Source of the DNA: Duganella dendranthematis
GTDB lineage: Bacteria; Pseudomonadota; Gammaproteobacteria; Burkholderiales; Burkholderiaceae_D
Assembly (NCBI RefSeq): GCF_012849375.1
Contig: NZ_CP051684.1
Location: forward strand, 496,001 to 560,000
DNA: 64,000 bases
Direction: 5' to 3'
Position numbers and translations under genes: made by a program. Under the pieces are notes generated by a model. The model saw nothing but the letters and a program-made list of their open reading frames with translations. It had not been told where the DNA came from and searched no databases. Shown here one piece after another: positions 34,013 to 43,532 of this stretch; position 1 is the first letter of the stretch, and every line of letters starts with the position of its first letter.

Positions 34013-35302
34013 ATGCACACTCTGCAGCAGTTGCGCAGCGGCGCGCTGGCCGGCGTCCAACGCCTGTCGATGCGCTGCGGCCTCACCGAATTCCCGCGCG
34101 AAATCTTTGCGCTGGCCGACACGCTGGAAATCCTCGATCTGACCGGCAATGCCCTGTCGTCGCTGCCGGACGATCTGCACCGGCTGCACAAGCTGCGCAT
34201 CCTGTTCTGCTCGGACAATCAATTTACCGAACTGCCGGCGGCCGTAGGCGGCTGCGCGGCACTCACCATGGTCGGCTTCAAGGCTAACCAGATCCGCGAT
34301 GTGCCCGCTGCCGCGCTGCCACCGCAACTGCGCTGGCTGGTACTCACCGATAACCAGATCGAGGAATTGCCGGCCGCGCTGGGCGAACGTCCGCAGTTGC
34401 AGAAGCTGATGCTGGCCGGGAACCGCCTGCGCGCCCTGCCCGACTCCATGGCGCAGCTGCACAAACTGGAACTGCTGCGCATCGCCAGCAACCAGCTGAG
34501 CGCGCTGCCGGACTGGCTGCTATCGCTACCGCGCCTGACATGGCTGGCTTATGCCGGCAATCCCTTCAGCGAGCAGCATGAAGACGCGCTGGTCCACACA
34601 CCATCGGCCGCGATTGACTGGTCCATGCTGACGCTGCGCGACAAGCTGGGCGAAGGCGCATCCGGCGTCATCTACCGCGCCGACTGGCAACGTAGTGCTG
34701 ACGCCGCCGAACCGGTCGCCGTCAAACTCTTCAAAGGCGCCATGACCAGCGACGGCTCGCCGCTAAGCGAAATGGCAGCCTGCCTCGGCGCCGGCGGCCA
34801 TCCCAACCTGATTCCCATCCTTGGCCATGTTGAAGGGCATCCCGACGGCGCCCACGGCCTGGTGATGTCGCTGATCTCGCCGGCCTTCCACAACCTGGCT
34901 GGGCCGCCGAGCCTGGATAGCTGCACCCGCGACATCTACGCCGATGATAAACGCTTCGAGCTGGCCGCCGCCTTGCGCATCGCCCGTGGCATCGCCTCCG
35001 CCGCCGCGCAATTGCACGCGCACGGCATCCTGCACGGCGACCTGTATGGCCACAACATCCTGCACGACGAGCACGGGAACACCCTGCTGGGCGACTTTGG
35101 CGCTGCCTCGTTCTATGACCCGGCCGGCCCGCAAGCCGCCGCACTGCAAACGCTGGAAGTACGCGCCTTCGGCAACCTGCTGGAAGAACTGCTGGACCGC
35201 AGCGACAGTGCGCCAGCGGCGTTGCGTGAATTGCAAGCCGCCTGCCAGCAAGGCCTGCCGCACTTCAACGACATCAAAGAACAGCTAGACAATCCGTTCT
35301 AG
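34013..35302 (+). CDS. Leucine-rich-repeat protein kinase
   Basis: 429 residues. Residues ~15-195 are about seven LRRs of the LxxLxLxxNxLxxLP type. Residues ~206-429 form a eukaryotic-like Ser/Thr kinase: Gly loop LGEGASGVIY (from 212), VAVK with Lys238, catalytic loop HGDLYGHN (Asp343, Asn348; HRD is replaced by HGD) and DFG at Asp361. All key catalytic residues are present. No membrane segment is seen, so it acts in the cytosol. The BlaI/MecI-type regulator 18 bases downstream suggests an operon. There is no ribosome-binding site before the ATG (only CCCCTCTC), so translation may be leaderless or weak. Confidence 0.85.
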   Translation: MHTLQQLRSGALAGVQRLSMRCGLTEFPREIFALADTLEILDLTGNALSSLPDDLHRLHKLRILFCSDNQFTELPAAVGGCAALTMVGFKANQIRDVPAAALPPQLRWLVLTDNQIEELPAALGERPQLQKLMLAGNRLRALPDSMAQLHKLELLRIASNQLSALPDWLLSLPRLTWLAYAGNPFSEQHEDALVHTPSAAIDWSMLTLRDKLGEGASGVIYRADWQRSADAAEPVAVKLFKGAMTSDGSPLSEMAACLGAGGHPNLIPILGHVEGHPDGAHGLVMSLISPAFHNLAGPPSLDSCTRDIYADDKRFELAAALRIARGIASAAAQLHAHGILHGDLYGHNILHDEHGNTLLGDFGAASFYDPAGPQAAALQTLEVRAFGNLLEELLDRSDSAPAALRELQAACQQGLPHFNDIKEQLDNPF

Positions 35303-35320
35303 ATATTTTATTCTACATCC

Positions 35321-35698
35321 ATGAGTACCAATCTGCCCAAACCGACCGCTGCCGAACTGGAGATGCTACGCCTGCTGTTCGCGCTCGGCCCCGCCACGGC
35401 GCGGCAAGTGCACGAAGCCGCGCTGGAAACGCGTCCGGAGACGAGCTACGCCAACGTGCTGCGCGTGCTGCAAGTGATGCACACCAAAGGCCTGCTGAAC
35501 CGCGACGAAAGCCAGCGCGCCCACGTCTACTCGCCGGTGCAGGAGCAGGACTCGGTCCAGACCAATCTGCTGAAAGACCTGATCCAGAAAGCTTTCGCCG
35601 GCTCCGGCAAAGCGCTGGTCCTGGCCGCCCTGCGCGGTGGCCACGTCAGCAAAAAAGAACGCGAAGAAATCCAGGCCTTGCTGGACCAGGAAAAGTAG
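35321..35698 (+). CDS. BlaI/MecI/CopY-family transcriptional repressor
   Basis: 125 residues with a winged HTH (AAELEMLRLLFALGPATARQVHEA, ETSYANVLRVLQVMHTKGLL in outline) and a C-terminal dimerisation helix set, as in BlaI/MecI/CopY (Penicillinase_R) proteins. These repressors usually pair with a BlaR1/M56 sensor protease, but none is adjacent. Instead it follows the LRR kinase by 18 bases, so the kinase could replace the protease as the input. No ribosome-binding site is obvious. It converges on the low-GC hydrolase-like gene. Confidence 0.85.
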   Translation: MSTNLPKPTAAELEMLRLLFALGPATARQVHEAALETRPETSYANVLRVLQVMHTKGLLNRDESQRAHVYSPVQEQDSVQTNLLKDLIQKAFAGSGKALVLAALRGGHVSKKEREEIQALLDQEK

Positions 35699-35708
35699 CC
35701 GTATCTGC

Positions 35709-36956
35709 TCACTTCTTTGCATCACTACGCCTTAATGACTGAGCTAAAAAATCCCTGCTGCCCACAGCCAACCGGCGCATAAACGGCTTCTCGGGCCAGT
35801 CATTATTTGAGCGCGCTGACAACAGCGCATAACGGCGTGGGAAAATCTCAGACCAAATAAATGCACCAGCATTGGTTTTAGCTGAGATCAATTCCTGTTG
35901 CCGGACAAGGTTAATCTCATCTCCTTTCTCTCCCCAGAAAAACAAACCGGGTATCGCCTTCTCCTGCATCACATCGAGCGGCGACAAGGCATCCAGAAAA
36001 TACTGCTTGTTTATCCTGGCCGCTATTGAAGGGATGAAAACACCGTGCACTGCACGGTTCCCCCCAATACCGTCTTCATCCTCACTCTGTATAAATCGCT
36101 CAAGTGCTCCTGCGTACCACTCTTCGAAATAACGCTCAAATTCCGGGTGCGTTTGAGGCGTCCATTTGCCATCACTGCTTAGCCAATCATCGATTGCAAT
36201 AAAATTGCCGATTCCAGCTTGGTATCCTTTCTCGATCTCATCATTTGTCACTACTTGGTCATGATTGGCATCGAATAAAGGAAGAATGCCTATCGGCCTT
36301 TCAACTATGCGCCAACGCATCGTCGCCTTAGGACTTTCACCGGACGCGCCTAAGGCAATCAATGCAGAGATCTTGATATTCTGCCTTTCAGCAATGGCGG
36401 CGGCATGCACAATCCCTTCACGAATGCCAAGCAAGGCGAGTTGCTTGCTTTTGGGCGCTAAATTCTGAACGTGATTCAGAACTCTCTCAATACTTGCCAC
36501 CAATTTGGGGCCAGCCAAAGAAGCATAAATGTCGGTATTCACGCAGTATTGCTGCATCTTCTCCTCATCGAAGGCCTGGGTTGATACGACCTGCCGACAC
36601 ATTTCTTGTGGTGTGGCGACGCCAGGATTATCGAAGCGCACGACAGCCATGCCTTCTTGGACAAATACTTGCGACAACTCTTCCAGAACCGAACGCTCGT
36701 TAAAAGCAGAGTCCAGATCTTTGAGCTGCCATCCATCTCGGTTAATAGGCTCGCCGGGATTAATCAAAACGACAATTGGCCCACTCCAGTCGGCCAAATT
36801 CGCCCCCGCCCAATCCACTTGACCATTGATAGCGTAAGTTGCGGATGTAACTGGCAATGAAAACAACGTGTTTTTTTGCGCTAGCGCTGGTGCAGCACAA
36901 TTCATCGACAAAAACACTATCGCCAACATCCACTTGCCAGATAGGGAAATTTTCAT
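35709..36956 (-). CDS. Exported alpha/beta-hydrolase-like protein with EF-hand
   Basis: 415 residues with a signal peptide ending near ALA-Q27. The fold looks like an alpha/beta hydrolase: PIVVLINPGEP, then VVRFDNPGV, then LLGIREGIVHAAAI at the nucleophile elbow. The elbow reads G177-I-R179-E-G181, so Arg replaces the nucleophile Ser and catalysis is doubtful. A canonical calcium-binding EF-hand loop, DANHDQVVTNDE, occupies residues 229-240. GC is about 48% in sampled stretches against ~64% around it, which suggests recent acquisition. It is alone on its strand. The function is unknown. Confidence 0.7.
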   Translation of the reverse strand: MKISLSGKWMLAIVFLSMNCAAPALAQKNTLFSLPVTSATYAINGQVDWAGANLADWSGPIVVLINPGEPINRDGWQLKDLDSAFNERSVLEELSQVFVQEGMAVVRFDNPGVATPQEMCRQVVSTQAFDEEKMQQYCVNTDIYASLAGPKLVASIERVLNHVQNLAPKSKQLALLGIREGIVHAAAIAERQNIKISALIALGASGESPKATMRWRIVERPIGILPLFDANHDQVVTNDEIEKGYQAGIGNFIAIDDWLSSDGKWTPQTHPEFERYFEEWYAGALERFIQSEDEDGIGGNRAVHGVFIPSIAARINKQYFLDALSPLDVMQEKAIPGLFFWGEKGDEINLVRQQELISAKTNAGAFIWSEIFPRRYALLSARSNNDWPEKPFMRRLAVGSRDFLAQSLRRSDAKK

Positions 36957-37108
36957 CAGAGCTCCTCATTCAATCGATGCGTAGGTTGAAAGAACAAGGC
37001 AATTTTGCTTAACTTAAGCTTTTCCCGTATTGCACGAACGCAAGATCTTTTCAACACCTGAATCACGCAGACAAAGCCCAGCTACAATGGTGCCCTTGTC
37101 CACCTAAT

Positions 37109-37525
37109 TTGAATAATGAACTCACATTTGTCGTCGTGGCCGCTCGCGCCCATCCCATCCTTGCCGTAATGCTGGCAGTTGCGATTTGCGCGGTGCCGGT
37201 GGTGCTGCCCCACTTCGATCTGGCCAACCTGCCGGCCAATCTGTTTGCGTATGTGTTCTGCTGCGTGCTGATCTATCCGGTGGCGGCGCTGCTGCGCCAT
37301 CGCATCACCAGCCTGCCGGCCATCTGGGGCATCGCTGCGCTATTCCTGCTGGCGGCCTGCTTCTATCACACCAACATCATCGCCGAGACCGCCAACACCG
37401 CCTGGCCGCAGCGGCGCGACGTCACGCTCGACAAATTCCTGTTCAACTTGCCGCAAGTGACGCTGGGAGTGTTGTGTTGGTGGTTATTGGTGCTACGTCC
37501 TGACCGCCGCAATGGAAGAGTGTGA
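37109..37525 (+). CDS. Small four-helix membrane protein
   Basis: Up to 138 residues with four hydrophobic segments (LAVMLAVAICAVPVVL, NLFAYVFCCVLIYPVAALL, WGIAALFLLAACF, TLGVLCWWLLVL). I do not recognise the family. The start is uncertain: a TTG at 37109 has no ribosome-binding site, and an internal ATG at 37169 would give 118 residues. It precedes the PilZ gene by 33 bases and may be co-transcribed with it. Confidence 0.6.
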   Translation: MNNELTFVVVAARAHPILAVMLAVAICAVPVVLPHFDLANLPANLFAYVFCCVLIYPVAALLRHRITSLPAIWGIAALFLLAACFYHTNIIAETANTAWPQRRDVTLDKFLFNLPQVTLGVLCWWLLVLRPDRRNGRV

Positions 37526-37558
37526 TAATCTTTCCATAATCAAACTTCCAGTAGCATC

Positions 37559-37897
37559 ATGACGCAGAAAGCCCGCACAGCCCGACGCCAGACGGTCCGC
37601 CAGCCGGCCACGCTGACCATGACCGACGAGACCCGTCATACCGTCCAGACGCTGGACCTGTCACATGGCGGCATCAGCCTGCAAACCGACAGCCAGCTGC
37701 GTCTGGCGCAATACTGCGCGGTGTCCTTCAAGGTGCAGCTGGGCGACACCGACCACAACGTGCTGGCCATGGGCCAGATCGTCTACAGCGATCCCGACGC
37801 CGAACTGGGCTTCAAGACCGGCGTGCAATTTCTCCGCATCGACGACGATAGCCGCGCCATTTTCCACCAACTGCTGCAGGAAAATCAGAACACATGA
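37559..37897 (+). CDS. PilZ-domain c-di-GMP-binding protein
   Basis: 112 residues, a stand-alone PilZ domain. The two ligand motifs are present: RxxxR at Arg10-Arg14 (RQTVR) and DxSxxG in LDLSHGGISL. Cyclic di-GMP binding is therefore likely, with output through a partner protein. Its stop overlaps the start of the following alpha/beta hydrolase by 4 bases (ATGA), so translation of the two is coupled. Confidence 0.88.
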   Translation: MTQKARTARRQTVRQPATLTMTDETRHTVQTLDLSHGGISLQTDSQLRLAQYCAVSFKVQLGDTDHNVLAMGQIVYSDPDAELGFKTGVQFLRIDDDSRAIFHQLLQENQNT

Positions 37898-38889
37898 CTC
37901 AAATGAAGAAATTGGTTTGTGCGCTCCCTGTTATCCTGCCGCTGCTGGCACATGCTGCAGCACTCCCCACGACTGACGCTTTCGCCAAGCCGCATCAGCG
38001 CGTCGATATCGGCGGCCGCTACATCAACCTTTTCTGCGCCGGCACCGGCAGCACGACGGTGGTCTTCGATGGCCCGGCGGGCGATGCCGGCTGGGCATGG
38101 TTCAAGGTCCAGCCCGAGGTGGCCAGGCACACGCGCGCCTGCACCTACGACCGAGCCGGCTTCGGCTTCAGTGATCCTGCTCCCCGCCCAAATACCTCGG
38201 AAAACGCGGCAGAGGATCTGCACAAGGCCTTGTCGGTGGCAGGCATCAAGCCGCCGTATCTGTTGGTCGGCAATTCCTTAGGCGGCAGTAATGTGCAGGT
38301 GTACAGCTATCGCTACCCCGGCGAGGTGAAAGGACTTGTGCTGGTCGAGCCGCAGAGCGAAGACGAAACCACGCGCAGCAATAAGGCGTCACAAGGCTTC
38401 ATCAACAAGATCTATGCGATGGTCAAGGAGCACGACCAGCAGTGTCTGGACGCTGCGAACAAAGGCATGAAACCCGGCAGCGATGCGGCAGACAGCTGCA
38501 TCGGCGACCCGGCGCAATACTACGGGCCGGTGCTGGGCAAGCAGGTCAAGGCGGCGATGATGACCAAGTCCTACTGGCGCACGCGGGTCGACGAAGCCAA
38601 CGCCTACGACACCAGCGACAACCAGTTGCGCGCCCTGCGCAAGCCGTTCGGCGACCTGCCGCTGGTCGTCTTGACGCGCGGCGTGAGTCCTTACATGGAT
38701 CCGTCCAAGCCGCAAAGCGCCGTCAACAAGGCGATGGAAGACGAGAACGAGAAAATCCACAAAGAACTCGCCGCCTTGTCCAGCAAGGGCAAACAGCGCG
38801 TCGTGCCCGGCGCATCGCACGGCATCCAGGGCGACAAACCCGCCGCCGTCACCCAGGCGGTGGTCGAGGTGCTGGCGCAGATCAAGTAA
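37894..38889 (+). CDS. Exported alpha/beta hydrolase
   Basis: 331 residues with a signal peptide (KKLVCALPVILPLLAHA). It is a canonical alpha/beta hydrolase: oxyanion strand VVFDGPAGDAG, YDRAGFGFSD, nucleophile elbow GNSLGG (Ser128) and C-terminal GASHGIQGD with His309. It acts in the periplasm or outside on an unknown ester or amide. The gene is coupled to the PilZ gene by an ATGA overlap, an unusual pairing of an exported enzyme with a cytosolic c-di-GMP receptor. A bidirectional terminator follows. Confidence 0.85.
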   Translation: MTQMKKLVCALPVILPLLAHAAALPTTDAFAKPHQRVDIGGRYINLFCAGTGSTTVVFDGPAGDAGWAWFKVQPEVARHTRACTYDRAGFGFSDPAPRPNTSENAAEDLHKALSVAGIKPPYLLVGNSLGGSNVQVYSYRYPGEVKGLVLVEPQSEDETTRSNKASQGFINKIYAMVKEHDQQCLDAANKGMKPGSDAADSCIGDPAQYYGPVLGKQVKAAMMTKSYWRTRVDEANAYDTSDNQLRALRKPFGDLPLVVLTRGVSPYMDPSKPQSAVNKAMEDENEKIHKELAALSSKGKQRVVPGASHGIQGDKPAAVTQAVVEVLAQIK

Positions 38890-38911
38890 GCAACACTCCC
38901 GACGTCAGACG

Positions 38912-38940
38912 AAAAAAAAACGGGCCGAAGCCCGTTTTTT
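38912..38940. terminator. Bidirectional terminator between the hydrolase gene and gltA
   Basis: ACGGGC-CGAA-GCCCGT (38920-38935) flanked by nine A upstream and six T downstream. It works on both strands and ends both convergent transcripts. Confidence 0.92.
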
Positions 38941-38961
38941 ATTGCGACGTCAATCCAAAGA

Positions 38962-40263
38962 TTAACGCTTGTCCAGCGGTGGTACGTCGCGCACGGTGGC
39001 GCCGACGAACAGTTGACGTGGACGGCCGATTTTCTGTTCCGGATCGGCGATCATTTCGTTCCACTGGGCGATCCAGCCGATGGTGCGTGCCATCGCGAAG
39101 ATGCCGGTGAACAGCGACACTGGAATGCCCAGCGCCGATTGCACGATGCCCGAGTAGAAGTCGACGTTCGGGTACAGCTTGCGCGACACGAAGTATTCGT
39201 CGTTCAGTGCAATCTTTTCCAGTTCCATCGCCAGCTTGAACAGTGGGTCGTCTTGCAGGCCCAGCTCTTCCAGCACTTCGTAGCAGGTTTCACGCATCAG
39301 CTTGGCGCGTGGGTCGAAGTTTTTGTAGACGCGGTGACCGAAGCCCATCAGCTTGACGCCGGAGTTCTTGTCTTTCACCTGAGCGATGAAGGCAGGAATG
39401 TTGTCGACCGAGCCGATTTCTTTCAGCATGTTCAGTGCCGCTTCGTTGGCGCCGCCGTGGGCAGGGCCCCACAGGCAGGCGATACCGGCAGCGATACAGG
39501 CGAACGGGTTGGCGCCCGACGAACCGGCCAGACGCACGGTCGAGGTCGAAGCATTCTGTTCGTGGTCAGCGTGCAGGATCAGGATACGGTCCAGCGCGCG
39601 CACCAGCACGTCGTTGACTTTGTATTCTTCGCACGGATTGCCGAACATCATGCGCATGAAGTTGGCCGAGTACGACAGGTCGTTGCGTGGGTACATGAAA
39701 GGCTGGCCCATCGAGTACTTGTACGCCATCGCCACCAGGGTTGGCATCTTGGCGATCAGACGGATGGCCGAGATTTCACGCTGTTCGGCGTCGTTGATGT
39801 CCAGCGAGTCGTGGTAGAACGACGCCAGCGCGCCGACGGTACCGACCAGCACCGACATCGGGTGCGCGTCGCGACGGAAGCCGCGGAAGAAGAATTGCAT
39901 CTGCTCGTGCACCATGGTGTGCTTGGTCACGGTCTCAACGAATTGCTCTTTCTGCACCGCGTTCGGCAGCTCGCCGTTCAGCAGCAGGTAGCACGATTCC
40001 ATGAAGTCGGCGTTCACAGCCAGCTGTTCGATCGGGTAGCCGCGGTATTGCAGTTCGCCCTTGTCGCCGTCGATGTAGGTGATCGACGAGTTGCACGACG
40101 CGGTCGACATGAAGCCTGGATCGTAGGTGAACTTGCCGGTGCCGGCGTACAGCTTGCGAATGTCGATCACGTCCGGACCAACGGTGCCTTTGTAAATCGG
40201 GAATTCGACCGATGGGCTGCCATCGGAGAACGAGAGAGTGGCTTTGTTATCAGAGATATTCAT
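38962..40263 (-). CDS. gltA: Citrate synthase (type II)
   Basis: A 433-residue hexameric-type citrate synthase. The family signature [15 protein letters not shown] carries an active-site His, and [14 protein letters not shown] and the later [10 protein letters not shown] are intact. It condenses oxaloacetate with acetyl-CoA at the entry of the TCA cycle. The frame opens at 40293, but AAGGAAGAG lies immediately before the ATG at 40263 ([10 protein letters not shown]), the typical start. It is the last gene of the sdhCDAB-sdhE-gltA run, 52 bases after sdhE. Confidence 0.96.
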   Translation of the reverse strand: MNISDNKATLSFSDGSPSVEFPIYKGTVGPDVIDIRKLYAGTGKFTYDPGFMSTASCNSSITYIDGDKGELQYRGYPIEQLAVNADFMESCYLLLNGELPNAVQKEQFVETVTKHTMVHEQMQFFFRGFRRDAHPMSVLVGTVGALASFYHDSLDINDAEQREISAIRLIAKMPTLVAMAYKYSMGQPFMYPRNDLSYSANFMRMMFGNPCEEYKVNDVLVRALDRILILHADHEQNASTSTVRLAGSSGANPFACIAAGIACLWGPAHGGANEAALNMLKEIGSVDNIPAFIAQVKDKNSGVKLMGFGHRVYKNFDPRAKLMRETCYEVLEELGLQDDPLFKLAMELEKIALNDEYFVSRKLYPNVDFYSGIVQSALGIPVSLFTGIFAMARTIGWIAQWNEMIADPEQKIGRPRQLFVGATVRDVPPLDKR

Positions 40264-40315
40264 GGACTCTTCCTTCTTGGAGAGATGATGCATGTAAAAG
40301 AAACTGGGTGTGTTA

Positions 40316-40594
40316 CTACGCCAGGCGCAGTCGCTGCAACAACGCGTGAACGTGCGGCAGGTCGGTGTCGCCTTCCGGCTCTTTACGGGCCAGTACCAGA
40401 TCCATCAGGGCATTGTCCGACAAGTCGAGGAGCCGCGTGAATGCGTCCACTTCGTCGTCGGTCAATTCGGTTTCATGCGCATCGAGAAAACGGGTGAGGA
40501 TGATGTCGTTTTCCAGCAGACCCCGGCGTGAGCGCCAGCGCAGGCGGGCGCGGTTGGCTGGGTCGGACTGATGCGCAGAATGATTCGTTTCCAT
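40316..40594 (-). CDS. sdhE: FAD assembly factor SdhE
   Basis: 92 residues of the SdhE/CptB family. The RGxxE signature appears as SRRGLLEND, and the rest is the expected five-helix bundle. SdhE promotes covalent attachment of FAD to SdhA. Its place between sdhB and gltA fits that job. Confidence 0.92.
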   Translation of the reverse strand: METNHSAHQSDPANRARLRWRSRRGLLENDIILTRFLDAHETELTDDEVDAFTRLLDLSDNALMDLVLARKEPEGDTDLPHVHALLQRLRLA

Positions 40595-40656
40595 AGGTTT
40601 GCTACTTTACACAAAATTGGGCGGCGCCGCAGACACTGCCACGCCGCCCGTGTGCG

Positions 40657-41367
40657 TTAGATCGCGCGGCGTACCATCAGCTCTTTGATCTTGCCGATGG
40701 CCTTGTTCGGGTTCAGACCCTTAGGGCAGACATCGACGCAGTTCATGATCGAGTGGCAGCGGAACAGGCGGTACGGATCTTCCAGGTTGTCCAGACGCGG
40801 GCCGGTGGCTTCGTCGCGCGAGTCGGCGATGAAGCGGTAGGCTTGCAGCAGGCCGGCAGGACCGACGAACTTGTCCGGATTCCACCAGAACGACGGGCAC
40901 GAGGTCGAGCAGCACGCGCACAGGATGCACTCGTACAGGCCGTCGAGTTCTTCGCGTTGTTCCGGCGTCTGCAGACGTTCTTTTTCAGGGCGGATCGAAT
41001 CGTTGATCAGGTACGGCTTGATCGAATCGTACTGCTTGAAGAACTGGGTCATGTCGACGATCAGGTCGCGGATCACCGGCAGGCCTGGCAGCGGGCGCAG
41101 CACGATCGGCTCGCTCAGCTCGTTCAGGTTGGTGGTGCAGGCCAGGCCGTTCTTGCCATTGATGTTCATCGCGTCCGAACCGCACACGCCTTCGCGGCAC
41201 GAGCGGCGCAGGGCCAGTGAGTCATCGACGTCGGACTTGATGCGTTGCAGCGCGTCCAGCAGCATCTTGTCGGTGTCTTTCAGCTCGACGGTGACGTCCT
41301 GCATATACGGCTTGGCGTCACGGTCCGGATCGTAACGGTAAATTTTCAGTTTCAGAGTGCGTGCCAT
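40657..41367 (-). CDS. sdhB: Succinate dehydrogenase iron-sulfur subunit
   Basis: 236 residues with three cluster motifs in order: [2Fe-2S] CREGVCGSDAM with the following Cys in NGLACT, [4Fe-4S] CILCACCSTSCP and [3Fe-4S] CHSIMNCVDVCPKGLNP. It passes electrons from the SdhA flavin to ubiquinone at the membrane. It lies 10 bases after sdhA. Confidence 0.97.
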   Translation of the reverse strand: MARTLKLKIYRYDPDRDAKPYMQDVTVELKDTDKMLLDALQRIKSDVDDSLALRRSCREGVCGSDAMNINGKNGLACTTNLNELSEPIVLRPLPGLPVIRDLIVDMTQFFKQYDSIKPYLINDSIRPEKERLQTPEQREELDGLYECILCACCSTSCPSFWWNPDKFVGPAGLLQAYRFIADSRDEATGPRLDNLEDPYRLFRCHSIMNCVDVCPKGLNPNKAIGKIKELMVRRAI

Positions 41368-41377
41368 GGTTATAGCC

Positions 41378-43156
41378 TTAGAAAGTACGTGGTTTCGGTT
41401 TGAAGGTATCGACCGTCAGCGGCTTGGTCACGACGGCTTTGTAATCCAGTCGGTTGCCTTCCGAGTACCACAGAGTGTGCTTCATCCAGTTGTCGTCGTC
41501 GCGGTGCGGGTGGTCGTCCTGGGCGTGGGCGCCGCGCGATTCTTTGCGGGCGGCGGCCGAGACCATGGTGGCTTTCGCGGTTTCGATCAGATTGTCCAGT
41601 TCCAGCGCTTCCACGCGGGCGGTGTTGAACACTTTCGACTTGTCCTTGAACGACACGTGCTTGCGGCGCTCGTCCAGCTTCAGGATCTCTTCCACGCCTT
41701 TGTTCAGCATCTCGTCGGTACGGAACACGCCGCAATATTTCTGCATGGTGGCGCGGATGTCGTTGGCGACGCCCTGCACTTTTTCGGTGCCGGTCGAGGT
41801 TTCCAGCGCGTTCAGACGGTTCAGCGCGAAGTCGGCGGCGTCTTTCGGCAGCGGTTTGTTTTCCTTCTGCTTCAGGTTCGATGCCACCACGTGGTTACCG
41901 GCGGCGCGGCCGAACACCAGCAGGTCCAGCAGCGAGTTGGTGCCCAGGCGGTTGGCGCCGTGCACCGAGACGCAGGCGCATTCGCCGATGGCGTACAGGC
42001 CGTTGACCACTTTCTGCGTGCCGTCGCCGTTTGGCGTGACGACTTGACCGTGGATGTTGGTCGGGATGCCGCCCATCTGGTAGTGGATGGTTGGCACGAC
42101 CGGGATTGGCTCCTTGGTCGCATCGACGTTGGCGAACTTGTGGCCGATTTCCAGAATCGACGGCAGACGCTTCTCGATGGTTTCCTTGCCGATGTGGCGC
42201 AGGTCCAGCAGCACGTGATCCTTGTTCGGACCGACGCCGCGGCCTTCCTTGATCTCCTGGTCCATCGAACGGGACACGAAGTCGCGCGGCGCCAGGTCTT
42301 TCAGCGTCGGCGCATAGCGCTCCATGAAGCGTTCGCCTTCCGAGTTGATCAGGATACCGCCCTCACCGCGTACACCCTCGGTGATCAGCACGCCCGCGCC
42401 GGCCACGCCGGTCGGGTGGAACTGCCAGAATTCCATGTCTTGCAGCGGCAGGCCGGCGCGTGCCGCCATGCCCATGCCGTCGCCGGTGTTGATGAAGGCA
42501 TTGGTCGAGGCAGCGAAGATACGGCCAGCGCCGCCGGTGGCGAAGATGGTGGTCTTGGCTTCCAGGATCATGGTTTCGCCGGTTTCCATTTCCAGCGCGA
42601 CCACGCCGACCACGTCGCCTTCGGCGTCGCGGATCAGGTCCAGCGCCATCCACTCCACGAAGAAGTGGGTGCGCGCCTTGACGTTACGCTGATACAGCGT
42701 GTGCAGCAGTGCGTGACCGGTACGGTCGGCGGCGGCGCAAGCACGTTGCACGGCTTTTTCGCCGAAGTTGGCGGTGTGGCCGCCGAACGGACGCTGATAG
42801 ATGGTGCCGTCCGGATTGCGGTCGAACGGCATGCCGAAGTGTTCCAGTTCGTACACGACCTTCGGTGCTTCGCGGCACATGAATTCGATCGCATCCTGGT
42901 CGCCCAGGTAGTCGCCACCCTTGACGGTGTCGAACATATGCCAGAACCAGTTGTCTTCGGCCATATTGCCCAGCGAAGCGCCGATGCCGCCCTGCGCCGC
43001 CACGGTGTGCGAGCGGGTTGGGAACACTTTCGACAGCACGGCGACGTTCAGGCCGGCTTCGGCCAGTTGCAGCGATGCGCGCATGCCGGAGCCGCCGGCG
43101 CCGACGATGACCGCGTCAAAGCGGCGGGTAGGAATTCCAGTTTTAATAGCTGCCAC
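41378..43156 (-). CDS. sdhA: Succinate dehydrogenase flavoprotein subunit
   Basis: 592 residues. The FAD-binding [12 protein letters not shown] is at the N-terminus, and [15 protein letters not shown] carries the His for covalent [24 protein letters not shown] and the catalytic-Arg region near the C-terminal third are intact. It oxidises succinate to fumarate. The start codon is GTG, supported by GGAGTG upstream and only 2 bases from the sdhD stop, so translation is coupled. Confidence 0.97.
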   Translation of the reverse strand: MAAIKTGIPTRRFDAVIVGAGGSGMRASLQLAEAGLNVAVLSKVFPTRSHTVAAQGGIGASLGNMAEDNWFWHMFDTVKGGDYLGDQDAIEFMCREAPKVVYELEHFGMPFDRNPDGTIYQRPFGGHTANFGEKAVQRACAAADRTGHALLHTLYQRNVKARTHFFVEWMALDLIRDAEGDVVGVVALEMETGETMILEAKTTIFATGGAGRIFAASTNAFINTGDGMGMAARAGLPLQDMEFWQFHPTGVAGAGVLITEGVRGEGGILINSEGERFMERYAPTLKDLAPRDFVSRSMDQEIKEGRGVGPNKDHVLLDLRHIGKETIEKRLPSILEIGHKFANVDATKEPIPVVPTIHYQMGGIPTNIHGQVVTPNGDGTQKVVNGLYAIGECACVSVHGANRLGTNSLLDLLVFGRAAGNHVVASNLKQKENKPLPKDAADFALNRLNALETSTGTEKVQGVANDIRATMQKYCGVFRTDEMLNKGVEEILKLDERRKHVSFKDKSKVFNTARVEALELDNLIETAKATMVSAAARKESRGAHAQDDHPHRDDDNWMKHTLWYSEGNRLDYKAVVTKPLTVDTFKPKPRTF

Positions 43157-43158
43157 GA

Positions 43159-43530
43159 TTACACACTCCAGATAATTTGAATCGACCAGACGGCACAGCC
43201 GATCAGCCAGGCCATGGTGGCGATTTGCAAGACCAGACGCAGGCCAAGGGCGCGTACATAGTCCATCCAGACGTCACGCATGCCAACCCAGGCGTGGTAG
43301 AACAGGCCGATCAGGGTCACGGCCGTGATCAGTTTGAACCACTGCTGGGCGAACAGGCCGGCCCAGCCTTCATAGGTGAAGTTCTGGCCCGTCAGGAAAG
43401 AGATCAGCAGGATGGCGGTGTACAACACCATCAGCACGGCGGTGACGCGTTGCGCCAGCCAGTCGCGCATGCCGTAATGGGCGCCAACGACGCGGCGCTT
43501 AGGACCGATACCGTTATCGTTAATCGACAT
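43159..43530 (-). CDS. sdhD: Succinate dehydrogenase membrane anchor subunit
   Basis: 123 residues with three membrane helices. The family motif [18 protein letters not shown] is at the start, and [16 protein letters not shown] carries the heme/quinone-site residues. With SdhC it anchors SdhAB in the inner membrane and binds ubiquinone. It is separated from sdhC by 2 bases. Confidence 0.94.
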   Translation of the reverse strand: MSINDNGIGPKRRVVGAHYGMRDWLAQRVTAVLMVLYTAILLISFLTGQNFTYEGWAGLFAQQWFKLITAVTLIGLFYHAWVGMRDVWMDYVRALGLRLVLQIATMAWLIGCAVWSIQIIWSV

Positions 43531-43532
43531 AA

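Noticed and set aside
36957..37108. A possible small RNA gene in the 152-base gap
   Set aside because: No promoter-terminator pair or stable hairpin could be seen.
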